From Pseudomonas oleovorans subsp. oleovorans (GTDB taxonomy: Bacteria > Pseudomonadota > Gammaproteobacteria > Pseudomonadales > Pseudomonadaceae): a DNA stretch of 64,000 bases. Positions 46,814 to 56,646 of this stretch are shown here, in pieces. Where the stretch lies: positions 60,732 to 124,731 of the forward strand of contig NZ_NIUB01000012.1 of NCBI RefSeq assembly GCF_002197815.1, given 5' to 3'. Within the stretch, counting starts at the first letter, position 1, and each line of letters starts with the position of its first letter. The notes under the pieces were generated by a model, which made no database searches, was not told where the DNA came from, and was given only the letters and a program-made list of their open reading frames with translations. Made by a program: the position numbers and the translations under genes.

Positions 46814-47971
46814 ATGGCCTTCTCCGAACGCATCGCCCGCCTGAAAAGCTCCCTGATTCGTGAAATTCTTGCCGCGGCGCAGCGTTCGGAAGTGATGTCG
46901 TTCGCTGGCGGTCTGCCGGCCGAACCGATGCTGCCAAAGGTGGACTGGGCCGAGATGCCGGCGAGCATGGGTCAGTACGGCATGAGCGAAGGCGAGCCAG
47001 CCTTGCGTGAAGCCATCGCCGCCGAAGCACGGGCGTTGGGCGTGCCTTGCGATGCCAGCCAGGTGCTGATCGTCAGCGGCTCGCAGCAGACACTGGACCT
47101 GGCCTCCAAGCTGTTCATCGATCCGGGCGCCGAAGTGCTGCTCGAAGCGCCGACTTACCTGGCTGCCCTGCAGGCCTTTCAACTGTTCGGTGCCGACTGC
47201 ATCAGCGTACCGCAGGAGGCCGACGGCCCCGAACTGGCGGCTCTGCGTCAGCGTCTGGAGAATCACAAGCCGGCTTTCGCCTACCTGATCCCGACCTTCC
47301 AGAACCCGTCCGGCACCCGTTACAGCGAAGCCAAGCGTGAAGCCGTGGCGGCCCTGCTCGACGAGTTCGGCGTGACCCTGATCGAGGACGAGCCGTACCG
47401 CGAGCTGGTGTTCGATGCCGGTAGCGCCACGCCCATCGTCAGCCGCCTCAAGCAGGCCAGCTGGATCTACACCGGTACCGTTTCCAAGACGCTACTGCCG
47501 GGCCTGCGTGTCGGCTACCTGATCGCCACCAAGGACCTGTATCCGCACCTGCTGCGTCTGAAGCAGTCGGCTGACCTGCACACTAACCGCATCGGTCAGT
47601 GGCAGGCGCTGCAGTGGCTGGGCAGCGAGCAGTACCGCGGCCACCTGGCCGAGCTGCGCGATTTCTACCGCATTCGCCGCGACGCCATGCAGGCCGCGCT
47701 GCTGGAGCACTTCGCCGACCTGGCCGAGTGGGAAATCCCTCAGGGTGGCCTGTTCTTCTGGCTGACCCTCAAGCAGCCGCTCGACACCCGCACGCTGCTC
47801 GACGCGGCGCTGGCGCAGAACGTCGCCTTTATGCCGGGCGAGCCGTTCTTCATCGATCCGGACGCCAACCCAGGCCACCTGCGACTGAATTTCAGCCACG
47901 TGGCGCCGGAGCGCCTGAGCGAGGGGCTGCGCCGGTTGGCGACGGTAATTCAAGAGGCACAGGCGAAGTAG
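46814..47971 (+). CDS. PLP-dependent aminotransferase (LysN/PLP fold type I)
   Basis: The product is 385 aa. It has ISFAGGLP-like MSFAGGLPAEPMLP at the N-terminus, YLIPTFQNPSGTRYS, the DEPYRELVF strand, the lysine site YTGTVSKTLLPGLRVGY and the C-terminal FSHVAPERLSEGLRRL. It resembles 2-aminoadipate/branched-chain aminotransferases of the MocR-catalytic group. The amino donor and pathway are not evident. It is divergent from a MarR regulator. Confidence 0.9.
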   Translation: MAFSERIARLKSSLIREILAAAQRSEVMSFAGGLPAEPMLPKVDWAEMPASMGQYGMSEGEPALREAIAAEARALGVPCDASQVLIVSGSQQTLDLASKLFIDPGAEVLLEAPTYLAALQAFQLFGADCISVPQEADGPELAALRQRLENHKPAFAYLIPTFQNPSGTRYSEAKREAVAALLDEFGVTLIEDEPYRELVFDAGSATPIVSRLKQASWIYTGTVSKTLLPGLRVGYLIATKDLYPHLLRLKQSADLHTNRIGQWQALQWLGSEQYRGHLAELRDFYRIRRDAMQAALLEHFADLAEWEIPQGGLFFWLTLKQPLDTRTLLDAALAQNVAFMPGEPFFIDPDANPGHLRLNFSHVAPERLSEGLRRLATVIQEAQAK

Positions 47972-47981
47972 AAGCTTGTAG

Positions 47982-48044
47982 CGTAGGAGCCGGCTTGCTG
48001 GCAATGCGCTTGCTAAGACGGATCGCCGGCAAGCCGGCTCCTAC
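47982..48044. repeat. REP palindrome between aminotransferase and GST
   Basis: GTAGGAGCCGGCTTGCTGGCAAT faces GATCGCCGGCAAGCCGGCTCCTAC. It lies 35 bp before the GST start codon. Confidence 0.8.
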
Positions 48045-48078
48045 AGGTAAAAGAAGGAAATACGGGGAGGGCAACGCA

Positions 48079-48681
48079 ATGTTCATGGTCTACGGCGATT
48101 ACCGCTCGGGTAACTGCTACAAGGTCAAGCTGATGCTGCATCTGCAGGACAAGGAGTACCAGTGGATTCCCATTGATATCCTCAAGGGCGAGACACAGAG
48201 CGAAGCCTTTCTGGCCAAGAACCCCAACGGCAAGATCCCGGTGCTGGAACTGGAAGACGGTACCTGTCTGTGGGAGTCCAACGCCATCCTCAACCTCCTC
48301 GCCGATGGCAGCGAGTTTCTGCCGACCGAGCCGCGCTTGCGCACCCAGGTGCTGCAGTGGCAGTTCTTCGAGCAGTACAGTCACGAGCCCTACGTTGCGG
48401 TGGCGCGTTTCATCCAGCTCTACCAGGGCATGCCTGAGGAACGCCGCGAGGAGCACGCGCGCTGCCTGAAGCTCGGCTACAAGGCCCTGAAGGTGATGGA
48501 GAAGCAGCTCGAACGCACGCCCTATCTGGTTGGCGAGCATTACTCCATCGCCGACATCGCCCTGTATGCCTACACGCACGTGGCTCATGAGGGCGGCTTC
48601 AGTCTCGAAGCCTTTCCAGCGGTGCGCGCCTGGCTTGATCGCGTCGCCAGTCATCCACGTCATGTGACCATGCTGGGTTGA
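48079..48681 (+). CDS. Glutathione S-transferase family protein
   Basis: The product is 200 aa. The N-terminal thioredoxin-like domain has the SGNCYKVKL catalytic region, the cis-Pro in NGKIPVLEL and the ESNAIL glutathione contact. The C-terminal helical domain has YSIADIALYAYTH. The ATG at 48079 (MFMVYGDYRSGN) follows GGGGAGGGC. The substrate is unknown. Confidence 0.9.
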   Translation: MFMVYGDYRSGNCYKVKLMLHLQDKEYQWIPIDILKGETQSEAFLAKNPNGKIPVLELEDGTCLWESNAILNLLADGSEFLPTEPRLRTQVLQWQFFEQYSHEPYVAVARFIQLYQGMPEERREEHARCLKLGYKALKVMEKQLERTPYLVGEHYSIADIALYAYTHVAHEGGFSLEAFPAVRAWLDRVASHPRHVTMLG

Positions 48682-48750
48682 GTGCCTTCGAGGCTGGCAG
48701 GGCGGCCGGCCTCGACTAGAGTTTGGCGGTAACCGCAAGAGGGCGCCGCC

Positions 48751-49833
48751 ATGTCGCAAGGAAGCCGCAAGCTGGGCCTGGGGTCGCTGACCGCGCTGGT
48801 GGTGGGCTCGATGGTCGGTGGCGGGATCTTCTCGCTGCCGTAGAACATCGCCGCGCGGGCCGACGTCGGCGCCGTGCTGATCGGCTGGGGTATTACCGCG
48901 GTGGGCATGCTGGCGCTGGCCTTCGTGTTTCAGAACCTGGCCAATCGTAAGCCACAGCTCGATGGCGGGGTGTACGTCTACGCCAAGGCGGGACTCGGCG
49001 ATTACATGGATTTTTCCTCGGCCTGGGGTTACTGGATCAGCGCCTGGCTGGGCAATGTCGGCTACTTCGTCTTGCTGTTCTCGACCCAGGGGGATTTCGT
49101 CCCGGCCTTCGGCCAGGGCAACACGCCACTGGCCATCGTCTGCGCCTCGGGGGTGCTGTGGTGCGTGCATGTCCTGGTGCTGCGCGGTATCAAGGAGGCG
49201 GCGCTGATCAACCTGATCACCACCGTGGCCAAGCTGGTGCCGATCCTGCTGTTTATCGTCATTGTCGGCCTGGCGGTGTCGCTGCTCGGTGCGCTGTTGC
49301 AGTGGGCGCTGCTGTGCGCCGAAATCCTTTTCGTCTGTGCCAAGGACGGCACCATGCCGGCCTTCCTGCGCCGGGAAAGCGCCCATCAGGTGCCGGTCAA
49401 CGCGCTGTGGCTGGCCAACGGTATGATCCAGCTGTTCCTGCTGATCACCCTGTTTTCCCAGGGCACCTACTTGTCGCTCATCTATCTGGCATCGTCGATG
49501 ATTCTGGTGCCCTACCTGTGGTCGGCGGTCTATGCACTGTTGCTGGCGCTGTGCAGCGAAACCTATGAAGACCTGGCCGGGCTGCGCCGCAAGGATCTGG
49601 CCATCGGCCTGCTGGCAGTGGGCTACGCGATCTGGCTGCTGTATGCCGGCGGGGTCAAGTACCTGATGCTGTCGGCGTTGCTCTGCGCGTCGGGCGCGTT
49701 GCTGTTTCGCCAGGCCAAGTGCGCGCAGGGGAAGGTGCTGTTCACGCGCTACGAATGGCCGATCTTCGCCGCCGTATTGCTGACCGCCGTGCTGGCCGGC
49801 TATGGCCTGTATGCCGGTCACCTGACACTGTAG
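48751..49833 (+). pseudogene. APC amino acid antiporter (ArcD-like), broken
   Basis: The frame starts MSQGSRKLGLGSLTALVVGS and is intact to the end, but codon 31 is TAG (48841-48843) where the family has Gln (SLPQNIAA). In addition only 361 codons remain against about 470-480. Sequence around LLFIVIVGLAVSLLGALLQWALL (near 49250-49300) joins two non-adjacent parts, so roughly 110 residues of the middle are missing in frame. It would otherwise exchange arginine/ornithine or a similar pair. An internal start at 48874 could still yield a fragment. Confidence 0.8.
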
Positions 49834-49902
49834 GGCTGGACAAAGCGGCCAGCGCGCGGATAATCCGCCTCATCGCCCTCTGACTCTGGCCTCGCGACCC
49901 CT

Positions 49903-50307
49903 ATGCGCAAATCCCTGCGTACCGCCCTGATCTGGATACTGATGCTGGCCCTGCCGGCACAGGCCATGGCGACGCTCGGCATGCAGTTGTGCGAGCAGGT
50001 GCATCGCAGCGGCGCTCTGCAGATGAGCTCGACTCAGCAGGTCGAGCACGGCATGCACCACGACATGGCGGCCGACAGCGCACATGGCGCGCATCAGGAC
50101 GCCGCCCCGGTGGCCAGCAGCAATGCTCCCAGCGATGGCAGCCTCTGCACCCTGTGCGCCTTCTGCGTCGGTGTCGCCGCGCCCAGCCAGCCGTTTCTGA
50201 ACGACTCTGCCCTGCAAACCGTCGAGCCGGCTACAGCCTGGCCCGACCGCCTTATCGTCGGCGTGGCCGACACGCCCGAACGCCCCCCGCGTCTTTCTCT
50301 CGCCTGA
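49903..50307 (+). CDS. DUF2946-type periplasmic protein of copper operon
   Basis: The product is 134 aa with a signal peptide (LRTALIWILMLALPAQAMA). A His/Met-rich stretch (VEHGMHHDMAADSAHGAHQD) is followed by the CTLCAFCVG Cys motif. This matches the DUF2946 proteins often first in copper-handling gene sets. Metal binding is inferred from the His, Met and Cys content. Confidence 0.75.
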   Translation: MRKSLRTALIWILMLALPAQAMATLGMQLCEQVHRSGALQMSSTQQVEHGMHHDMAADSAHGAHQDAAPVASSNAPSDGSLCTLCAFCVGVAAPSQPFLNDSALQTVEPATAWPDRLIVGVADTPERPPRLSLA

Positions 50308-50381
50308 GCCCCTTAGGTAGCGCCGTCCTGCGGCGCCTGTAGCTCACGCGGCCGCCTGGCCGCCGTACGCGAGAACACATC

Positions 50382-50681
50382 ATGACTTTGCATTCCCTTG
50401 CCGGAAGGCTGCTGGGCATCGCTGCCCTGGCGCTGCCCGGCATCCTGATGGCGGCCCAGCCCGATCCGCTGGACGCCAACGCCGCTGTGCCGGCGCAGGA
50501 TTACCGTTCCCCTCTGCAAGACTATCGTGCCCAGGCCGACGAGCCGTTGCAGGACTGGCGCGCGGCCAACGACCTGGTCGGCCGTATCGGCGGCTGGCGT
50601 ACCTACAGCATGGAAGGCTGGGAGCAGCCGGCCGAGCAGGGCGCCGAGCCCGTCGAGGGAGGTGGCCATGACCATCATTAA
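50382..50681 (+). CDS. Small exported protein of copper operon
   Basis: The product is 99 aa with a signal peptide ending LMAAQP and a repeated QDYRSPLQDYRAQADEPLQDWR segment. The C-terminus is His-rich (GGGHDHH), suited to metal binding. It overlaps the next gene by 14 bp, so the two are coupled. Its function is not known. Confidence 0.75.
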   Translation: MTLHSLAGRLLGIAALALPGILMAAQPDPLDANAAVPAQDYRSPLQDYRAQADEPLQDWRAANDLVGRIGGWRTYSMEGWEQPAEQGAEPVEGGGHDHH

Positions 50682-52068
50682 ACCCGCCGTACTGCTCTGC
50701 GCCGCGCTGCTGCTGGCCGGCTGCGCCGGCTTCAGCCAGGACGGCGGCTTCGACCCGGTGCAGCAAAGCGCCGAGCGCCAGCTGGACAAGCAACTGCTGT
50801 GGGCGCGCGACGAGGCCGGCCGTGGGCAGATCGAGGCGCGCGTCGCCGAGTTGCTGGCCGAACCCCTGAGCCTGGATGCCGCGGTGCAGCTGGCGCTGCT
50901 CAACAACCGTGGTCTGCAGGCGTCCTTCGACGAGCTGGGCATCGGCGAGGCCGAGCGCGTGCAGGCCGGGCGCCTGCCCAATCCCGGCTTCTCCTATGGC
51001 CGTCTGGAAAAGGGCAGCGAGGTCGAATACGAGCGCGGCCTGCACCTGAATCTGGCGCGGCTGATCGCCCTGCCGCTGACCTCGCGCCTGGAAGGACGGC
51101 GCTTCGAGCAGCTGCAGCGGCAGACCAGCCTGGCGGTGTTCGACCTGGCCAGCGAGACGCGCAAGGCCTGGTACCAGGCGGTCGCCGCCGAGGAGAGCCT
51201 GGTCTACGCACGGCAGGTGCTGGACGCCGCCGAAGCCGGCGCCGATCTGGCCCGGCGCATGGCCGCAGTGGGCAACTTCAGCAAGCTGCAGCAGGCCGAG
51301 CAGCAGAACTTCTACGCCGAAGCCGGCATCGGCCTGTTGCAGGCCGAACAGGCGCGAGTACGTAGCCGCGAGCAGCTGACCCGTCTGCTCGGCCTGTGGG
51401 GCGAGCAGCTCGACTACCGCCTGCCCGAACGCCTGCCGGCGCTGCCGAAAACCGCGGACGAGTTGCCGGACGTGGAGCGCCTGGCCATGAACCAGCGCCA
51501 GGACATCCAGGCCGTGCGCCTGGATGCCGAGCGCCTGGCGCAGAACCTCGGCCTGACCCGCACCACGCGTTTCATCAACGTGCTGGAGTTGGGCGTGGTC
51601 AACAATCGCTCCAACGAGGAACCGACCCAGCGCGGCTACGAGATCAGCGTCGAGCTGCCGCTGTTCGACTGGAGCGGGGCCAAGGTGGCGCGGGCCGAGG
51701 CGCAGTATCGCCAGGCGCTCAACCGCGCCGCCGAGACGGCGGTCAACGCCCGCTCGCAGGTGCGCGAGGCCTATCACGCCTACCGCAACGCCTTCGAGCT
51801 GGCGCAGCACTACCGTACCGAGGTGCTGCCGCTGCGTCAGCGCATCGCCGAGGAAAACCTGCTGCGTTACAACGGCATGTTCATCAGCACCTTCGACCTG
51901 CTCGCAGATGCGCGCCGCCAGGTGCAGGCAGTGGATGGCTACCTGCAGGCGCAGCGCGCCTTCTGGCTGGCGCGCGCCGACCTCGACATGGCCCTCTTGG
52001 GCGCCCCCAATCCCTCGCTCGGCGCGGCGCCTGCCGCGGCTGCCGAGCCGGCCGCCGCCGGCCACTGA
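50668..52068 (+). CDS. TolC-family outer membrane lipoprotein
   Basis: The product is 466 aa. The lipobox LLAGC at residues 14-18 is followed by two outer-membrane-efflux repeats (LDAAVQLALLNNRGLQASFDELGI; RGYEISVELPLFDWSGAKVARAEAQYRQA). It resembles CusC-like channels that pair with RND pumps. No pump or adaptor gene lies in this cluster, so it must either use a partner elsewhere or serve another role. GGAGGTGGCC precedes the ATG. Confidence 0.88.
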   Translation: MTIIKPAVLLCAALLLAGCAGFSQDGGFDPVQQSAERQLDKQLLWARDEAGRGQIEARVAELLAEPLSLDAAVQLALLNNRGLQASFDELGIGEAERVQAGRLPNPGFSYGRLEKGSEVEYERGLHLNLARLIALPLTSRLEGRRFEQLQRQTSLAVFDLASETRKAWYQAVAAEESLVYARQVLDAAEAGADLARRMAAVGNFSKLQQAEQQNFYAEAGIGLLQAEQARVRSREQLTRLLGLWGEQLDYRLPERLPALPKTADELPDVERLAMNQRQDIQAVRLDAERLAQNLGLTRTTRFINVLELGVVNNRSNEEPTQRGYEISVELPLFDWSGAKVARAEAQYRQALNRAAETAVNARSQVREAYHAYRNAFELAQHYRTEVLPLRQRIAEENLLRYNGMFISTFDLLADARRQVQAVDGYLQAQRAFWLARADLDMALLGAPNPSLGAAPAAAAEPAAAGH

Positions 52069-52084
52069 ACAAGGAATTTCCCAG

Positions 52085-53497
52085 ATGGTTTCACGACGCG
52101 ATTTCTTTCTCGGGGCCGGCGCCATCGGCGCTGCGGTGGCCACTTCGGCGGTCAGCCGGGTGGCCATGGCGGCCCTGCCCGAGCCGGTGCTGCAGGCCAG
52201 CGCCGACACCCAACCGCCGCTGCAGCCGGGCAGCGGGCGGCCCTACAACCCGGTGGTCACCCTCAACGGCTGGACCCTGCCGTGGCGCATGAACAACGGC
52301 GTCAAGGAGTTCCACCTGGTCGCCGAGCCGGTGGTACGCGAGCTGGCGCCCGGCTACAAGGCCCACCTGTGGGGCTACAACGGCCAGTCGCCGGGGCCGA
52401 CCATCGAGGTGGTGGAGGGCGACCGGGTGCGCATCTTCGTCACCAACAAGCTGCCCGAGCACACCAGCATCCACTGGCACGGCCAGCGTCTGCCCAATGG
52501 CATGGACGGCGTCGCGGGCCTGACCCAGCCGGCGATTCCGGTGGGCAAGACCTTCGTCTACGAGTTCGTCGCCCGCCGCCCCGGCACCTTCATGTACCAC
52601 CCGCACGCCGACGAGATGGTGCAGATGGCCATGGGCATGATGGGGTTCTGGGTCACTCACCCCAGAGAGCATCACCCATTGATCGCCGAGGTCGACCGCG
52701 ACTACTGCTTCCTGCTCAGCGCCTACGACATCGAGCCGGGCGCCTACACGCCGAAGATCATGCAGATGCTCGATTTCAACCTGTGGACCTTCAACAGCCG
52801 CGTGTTCCCCGGCATCGACCCGCTGGTGGCGCGCCAGGGCGAGCGCGTGCGCCTGCGCGTCGGCAACCTGACCATGACCAACCACCCGATCCACCTGCAC
52901 GGTCACGAGTTCGAGGTCACCGGCACCGACGGCGGGCCGACCCCGGTCGGCTCGCGCTGGCCGGAGGTGACCGCCGACGTGGCGGTGGGGCAGATGCGCC
53001 AGCTCGAGTTCATTGCCGACGAGGAGGGCGACTGGGCACTGCACTGCCACAAGAGCCACCACACCATGAACGCCATGGGCCACGACGTGCCGACCCTGGT
53101 CGGCGTCGATCACCGCGACATGACCCGCAAGATCGCCAAGCTGGTGCCGGACTACATGGTGATGGGCGAGCGCGGCATGGCTGACATGGCGGAGATGCAG
53201 ATGCCGCTGCCGGACAACACCGTGCCGATGATGACCGGCGACGGCCCGTTCGGCTCGGTGGAGATGGGCGGCATGTTCACCATGCTCAAGGTGCGCAAGG
53301 AGCAGGCCGCCGGCGACTACCGCGACCCGGGCTGGTTCAAGCATCCGACCGGAACGGTGGCCCATGAGTGGAAGGGCGCACTGGCCAGCCCGAGCCGCTC
53401 GCACGATGGCGGTGGCCAGTCGATGCCACTCAAGCAGCCGCTCGAGGCTCCGGTGGAAGTGCAGGTACGCAAGCCCGGCGGTCATGCCGGGCATTAA
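52085..53497 (+). CDS. Tat-exported multicopper oxidase
   Basis: The product is 470 aa. The twin-arginine signal SRRDFFLGAGAIG implies folded export. Copper ligands are in HWHGQ, MYHPHAD, HPIHLHGHEF and the C-terminal HCHKSHHTMNAMG (type 1 ligands His-Cys-His and Met). It probably oxidises Cu(I) in the periplasm (CopA/CueO role). Met-rich MADMAEMQMPLP near the C-terminus may bind extra copper. It follows the TolC-like gene by 16 bp. Confidence 0.9.
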   Translation: MVSRRDFFLGAGAIGAAVATSAVSRVAMAALPEPVLQASADTQPPLQPGSGRPYNPVVTLNGWTLPWRMNNGVKEFHLVAEPVVRELAPGYKAHLWGYNGQSPGPTIEVVEGDRVRIFVTNKLPEHTSIHWHGQRLPNGMDGVAGLTQPAIPVGKTFVYEFVARRPGTFMYHPHADEMVQMAMGMMGFWVTHPREHHPLIAEVDRDYCFLLSAYDIEPGAYTPKIMQMLDFNLWTFNSRVFPGIDPLVARQGERVRLRVGNLTMTNHPIHLHGHEFEVTGTDGGPTPVGSRWPEVTADVAVGQMRQLEFIADEEGDWALHCHKSHHTMNAMGHDVPTLVGVDHRDMTRKIAKLVPDYMVMGERGMADMAEMQMPLPDNTVPMMTGDGPFGSVEMGGMFTMLKVRKEQAAGDYRDPGWFKHPTGTVAHEWKGALASPSRSHDGGGQSMPLKQPLEAPVEVQVRKPGGHAGH

Positions 53498-53548
53498 CGG
53501 GGCGGGCCGCCACGCGGCCCGGTCCCCACAGCAAGCGAGGATTCACCG

Positions 53549-54043
53549 ATGAAAACAGCACAGTTACTGGTTCTGACCCTGATCGGGCTGCTCGGCAGCC
53601 CGGCAGCGCTGGCCCACAGCGAGACGCACAAGGGGCATCAGGCCGCCGCAACGATCAAGGAGCAAAAGCCCTGGGGCATCGCCGGTGATGCCGGTGAGGT
53701 CGACCGCACCATCGAGATCCGCATGACCGATCAGATGCGTTTCACTCCGGATCGGCTGCAGGTCCGGCAGGGCGAGACCATTCGTTTCGTCCATTACAAC
53801 GACGGCAAGATCCTCCACGAGTTCGTCATCGGTACCCGCGAAACCCTGGATGAACATGCCGAGGCAATGCTGCGTTTTCCCGGCATGGAACACGACGAGC
53901 CCTATATGGCTCACGTTGCGCCGGGGCAGAGCGGCGAGATGATCTGGACCTTCAACCGCGCCGGCGAATTCGATTTCGCCTGCCTGATCGCCGGCCACTA
54001 CCAGGCCGGCATGGTCGGTACCATTCAGGTGCTGGCCGACTGA
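53549..54043 (+). CDS. Periplasmic cupredoxin
   Basis: The product is 164 aa with a signal peptide ending ALAHSE. A plastocyanin-like fold carries the type 1 copper ligands: His in KILHEFVIG and C-x4-H-x4-M in FACLIAGHYQAGM. It likely shuttles or stores copper. It lies 51 bp after the oxidase gene and 19 bp before the CusF-like gene. Confidence 0.87.
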   Translation: MKTAQLLVLTLIGLLGSPAALAHSETHKGHQAAATIKEQKPWGIAGDAGEVDRTIEIRMTDQMRFTPDRLQVRQGETIRFVHYNDGKILHEFVIGTRETLDEHAEAMLRFPGMEHDEPYMAHVAPGQSGEMIWTFNRAGEFDFACLIAGHYQAGMVGTIQVLAD

Positions 54044-54062
54044 CCTACGAGAGGAAACACGC

Positions 54063-54356
54063 ATGAAAAAACCATTGCTAATCGCGGCGCTGGCCGCCCT
54101 GTTCAGTCTGCCGTTGCAGGCTGCCGATCCCGCACCGCTGAGCCAGGGCGAGGTGCGCAAGGTGGACGCCGCCGCGCAGAAGATCACCCTGCGTCACGGC
54201 CCCATCGCCAGCATTGGCATGCCGCCGATGACCATGGTCTTCGAGGTTGAGAACGTGGAACTGCTGGAAGGGGTTTCAGCGGGAGAGAAGGTGAAGTTTC
54301 AAGTGCAGCAGCAGGGTAACCGTTACATCGTTACCGAACTGCAGGTAATGGAGTAG
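54063..54356 (+). CDS. CusF-like periplasmic copper chaperone
   Basis: The product is 97 aa with a signal peptide and an OB-fold CusF domain: KITLRHGPIASIGMPPMTMVF. The His and two Met ligands align with CusF. The Trp that covers copper in E. coli CusF (NWPEMTM) is Met here (GMPPMTM). It should hand Cu(I) to an efflux partner. It is the last gene of the copper run. Confidence 0.87.
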   Translation: MKKPLLIAALAALFSLPLQAADPAPLSQGEVRKVDAAAQKITLRHGPIASIGMPPMTMVFEVENVELLEGVSAGEKVKFQVQQQGNRYIVTELQVME

Positions 54357-54399
54357 CCAGCAGAGCCGGCCCAGGCATTGCGCCTGGGCTGGCGAACAC

Positions 54400-54678
54400 T
54401 CAGTTCAGGCCGTCGGTCAGGGCCTTGGCAGGTACCAGCTTGACCACTTTCTTGGCAGCGATTTCGATGCTCTTGCCGGTCTGCGGGTTGCGGCCGGTGC
54501 GCGCTGGGCGCTCGCTCACCTTCAGCTTGCCGATGCCTGGCAGGGTGATCTCACCGTCGTTTTCCAGTGCGTCGCCGACAATTTCACCCAACTGATCGAT
54601 CAGGGTGCGAACAGTGGCTTTGGGCAGGGATACGGCCTCGGCCAGGTCGCTGATCAGTTGGTCTTTGGTGATTGCCAT
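54400..54678 (-). CDS. HU-family DNA-binding protein
   Basis: The product is 92 aa. The HU fold is seen as MAITKDQLISDLAEAVSLPKATV, TLPGIGKLKVSERPARTGRNPQTG and AAKKVVKLVPAKAL, with the RxGRNPxTG arm that bends DNA. It is convergent with the copper operon and divergent from the chemoreceptor pseudogene. Confidence 0.92.
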   Translation of the reverse strand: MAITKDQLISDLAEAVSLPKATVRTLIDQLGEIVGDALENDGEITLPGIGKLKVSERPARTGRNPQTGKSIEIAAKKVVKLVPAKALTDGLN

Positions 54679-54960
54679 GATGTAACTCCGTTTGCAGGTG
54701 AGAGGTTCGGCGCGGGCAGGGCCGCACAGCCGAAAACATGGGAACGCTAGCACAAAAGGTAAGGCTCGGCAGTGTCCTGAAAGCCCTTCCGGTAGGGCTT
54801 AGTGTCGCATCGGCCCCTGTGGTTCCAGCCCATGAGTAGAAAATCGCAAGCATTCAGGCAGGCACAGTCCGCTGCGTTCAGCTGCGATTTGTCAGGGTAT
54901 GCAGCAGCCTGGCAAGGCTCGACTAAGCAGTTGCTGGTAATGTCATGCTGGAGTGCCATC

Positions 54961-56571
54961 ATGTTGCGTGTATTCGCTGATCTTGGTTTTCGCTGGAAGA
55001 TTGCTCTGCCGATTCTGCTGGTGGCGATGGGGGGTCGTGGCATCACTCAGGTTGCCGAGTCCAGCACGACGCTGACCAATCGCCATTTGCCAGCTGTCAG
55101 CCTGTTGCTCAATGCCGACGGGGATCTCTATTAGGCTTTCGTTTCCGAGCGCAGCTTGCTTGATGAGAGTGCGCATCGGTATGCCGACCAGTTGCGCGCT
55201 GTCCATGCTGAAAATCTGCAGCAGGCGTATGACCGTGTGCACAAGTTCGCCGCCATGCAGCCCGGCAATGAGGCGCTTGCCCTGGTGGCCGAGTTTGACC
55301 GTGGCTATGAGCGTTGGAAGGCAACGTCTCTGCGTGTGCTGGAAATGAGTTCGAGTGACCCGGAGAGCGCCAGCCGACTGAGTTTTGCTGACAGTGAGGC
55401 CCAATTCGAATAGGCACGTACCGCCATCGACAAACTTGGCGAGTTGGAAGATGGCGCAGCCAATGCGGTGGGTACCGATGCCATAGCACGTGGCGATGCG
55501 CTGGTCTGGCAGCAGGGGTTACTGATCGCCATAGGCCTGCTGGTGTGTCTGGTGCTGATAGTGGGCTTCCCGCTGCTGGTTACGCGTCTGCTGCACAGCC
55601 TGCTGCATCGCATCGAGCAGATTGCCGATGGGGATGGTGATCTGCGGGTGCGTCTGGATGTGCTGTCCAGAGATGAGTTGGGTAAGCTCAGTCACGCCTT
55701 CAATCGCTTTCTCGACAAGTTGCAGCCCTTGATCAAGGAAGTGGGCAGGGCCACCGGGGAGGTGGCCGACTCAGCGCAAAGCCTGGCAGAAATGGCAACC
55801 GCTAATGACCGCCTCATCAGTAGCGAGCATGTGGCCGTAGATCAGGTCAGCACGGCTGCAACCGAGATGGGCGCAGCGGTGCATGAGGTGGCGCGCAATG
55901 TGCAGAATGCCGCTGATGCGGCGCGCCAGGCCGAAGTGCAGTCGCGTTAGGGAGCCGAGGTGGTGGGAGCCACCATACACTCCATCCGCCAGTTGACACA
56001 GGAAGTGGAGAGTGCCTCCACTACCATTCAGACCTAGGAGCAGGAAACCGCCAATATTGGTGCCGTACTGGCGGTGATCAAGGGTATTGCCGAGCAAACC
56101 AACCTACTGGAGCTAAACGCTGCCATCGAGGCGGCGCGGGCAGGCGAGCAGGGCCGTGGTTTTGCTGTGGTAGCCGATGAAGTGCGCGCGTTGGCCGCGC
56201 TTACTCAGGAGTCCGCCAAGGATACTCAGCAGATGATCGAGCGTCTGCAGATCGGTGTGCAGAACGCGGTCAAGGCCACCCATTCGGGCAGCGCGCGGGC
56301 ACGGCAGAGCGTGGAGCAGGCGGCGGGCGTGGATCAGGCGTTGAGCGTAACCGGTGATTCGGTGCAGCGCATCAATGATATGGCCGCGTAGATCGCCACA
56401 GCGTGCGAGGAGCAGAGCAGCGTTACCGAAGAGATCGCACGCAACATCAGTGATATTCGTGATCTGTCCAACGAGGCGGCACAGACCTCCGAGCAGAGCA
56501 CGCGGGCCAGCCAGCATCTGTCCGAGCTGTCCCATGGCCTGGCTCAGTTGGTGGGCCGTTTCCGCGTCTAA
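54961..56571 (+). pseudogene. Methyl-accepting chemotaxis protein with five in-frame TAGs
   Basis: One frame runs 536 codons from ATG 54961 to TAA 56569-56571 with no indel, but TAG interrupts it at 55132, 55411, 55948, 56035 and 56389. The protein plan is complete: first helix (WKIALPILLVAMGG), a periplasmic four-helix sensor, a second helix (GLLIAIGLLVCLVLIVGFPLL), HAMP, and the signalling hairpin ([28 protein letters not shown]). Four ambers sit where relatives have Gln and one where Leu is usual. The hairpin tip has Glu for the near-invariant Ala (NLLALNA), a sign of relaxed selection. Unless TAG is suppressed, no receptor is made. Confidence 0.85.
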
Positions 56572-56646
56572 GTGTTTGAAGCAGTTGTAAGTTTGCGTTT
56601 AGTCGTTACAATGGCGCGGCCCGTCGCAATGACGGGCTTCGTTATG

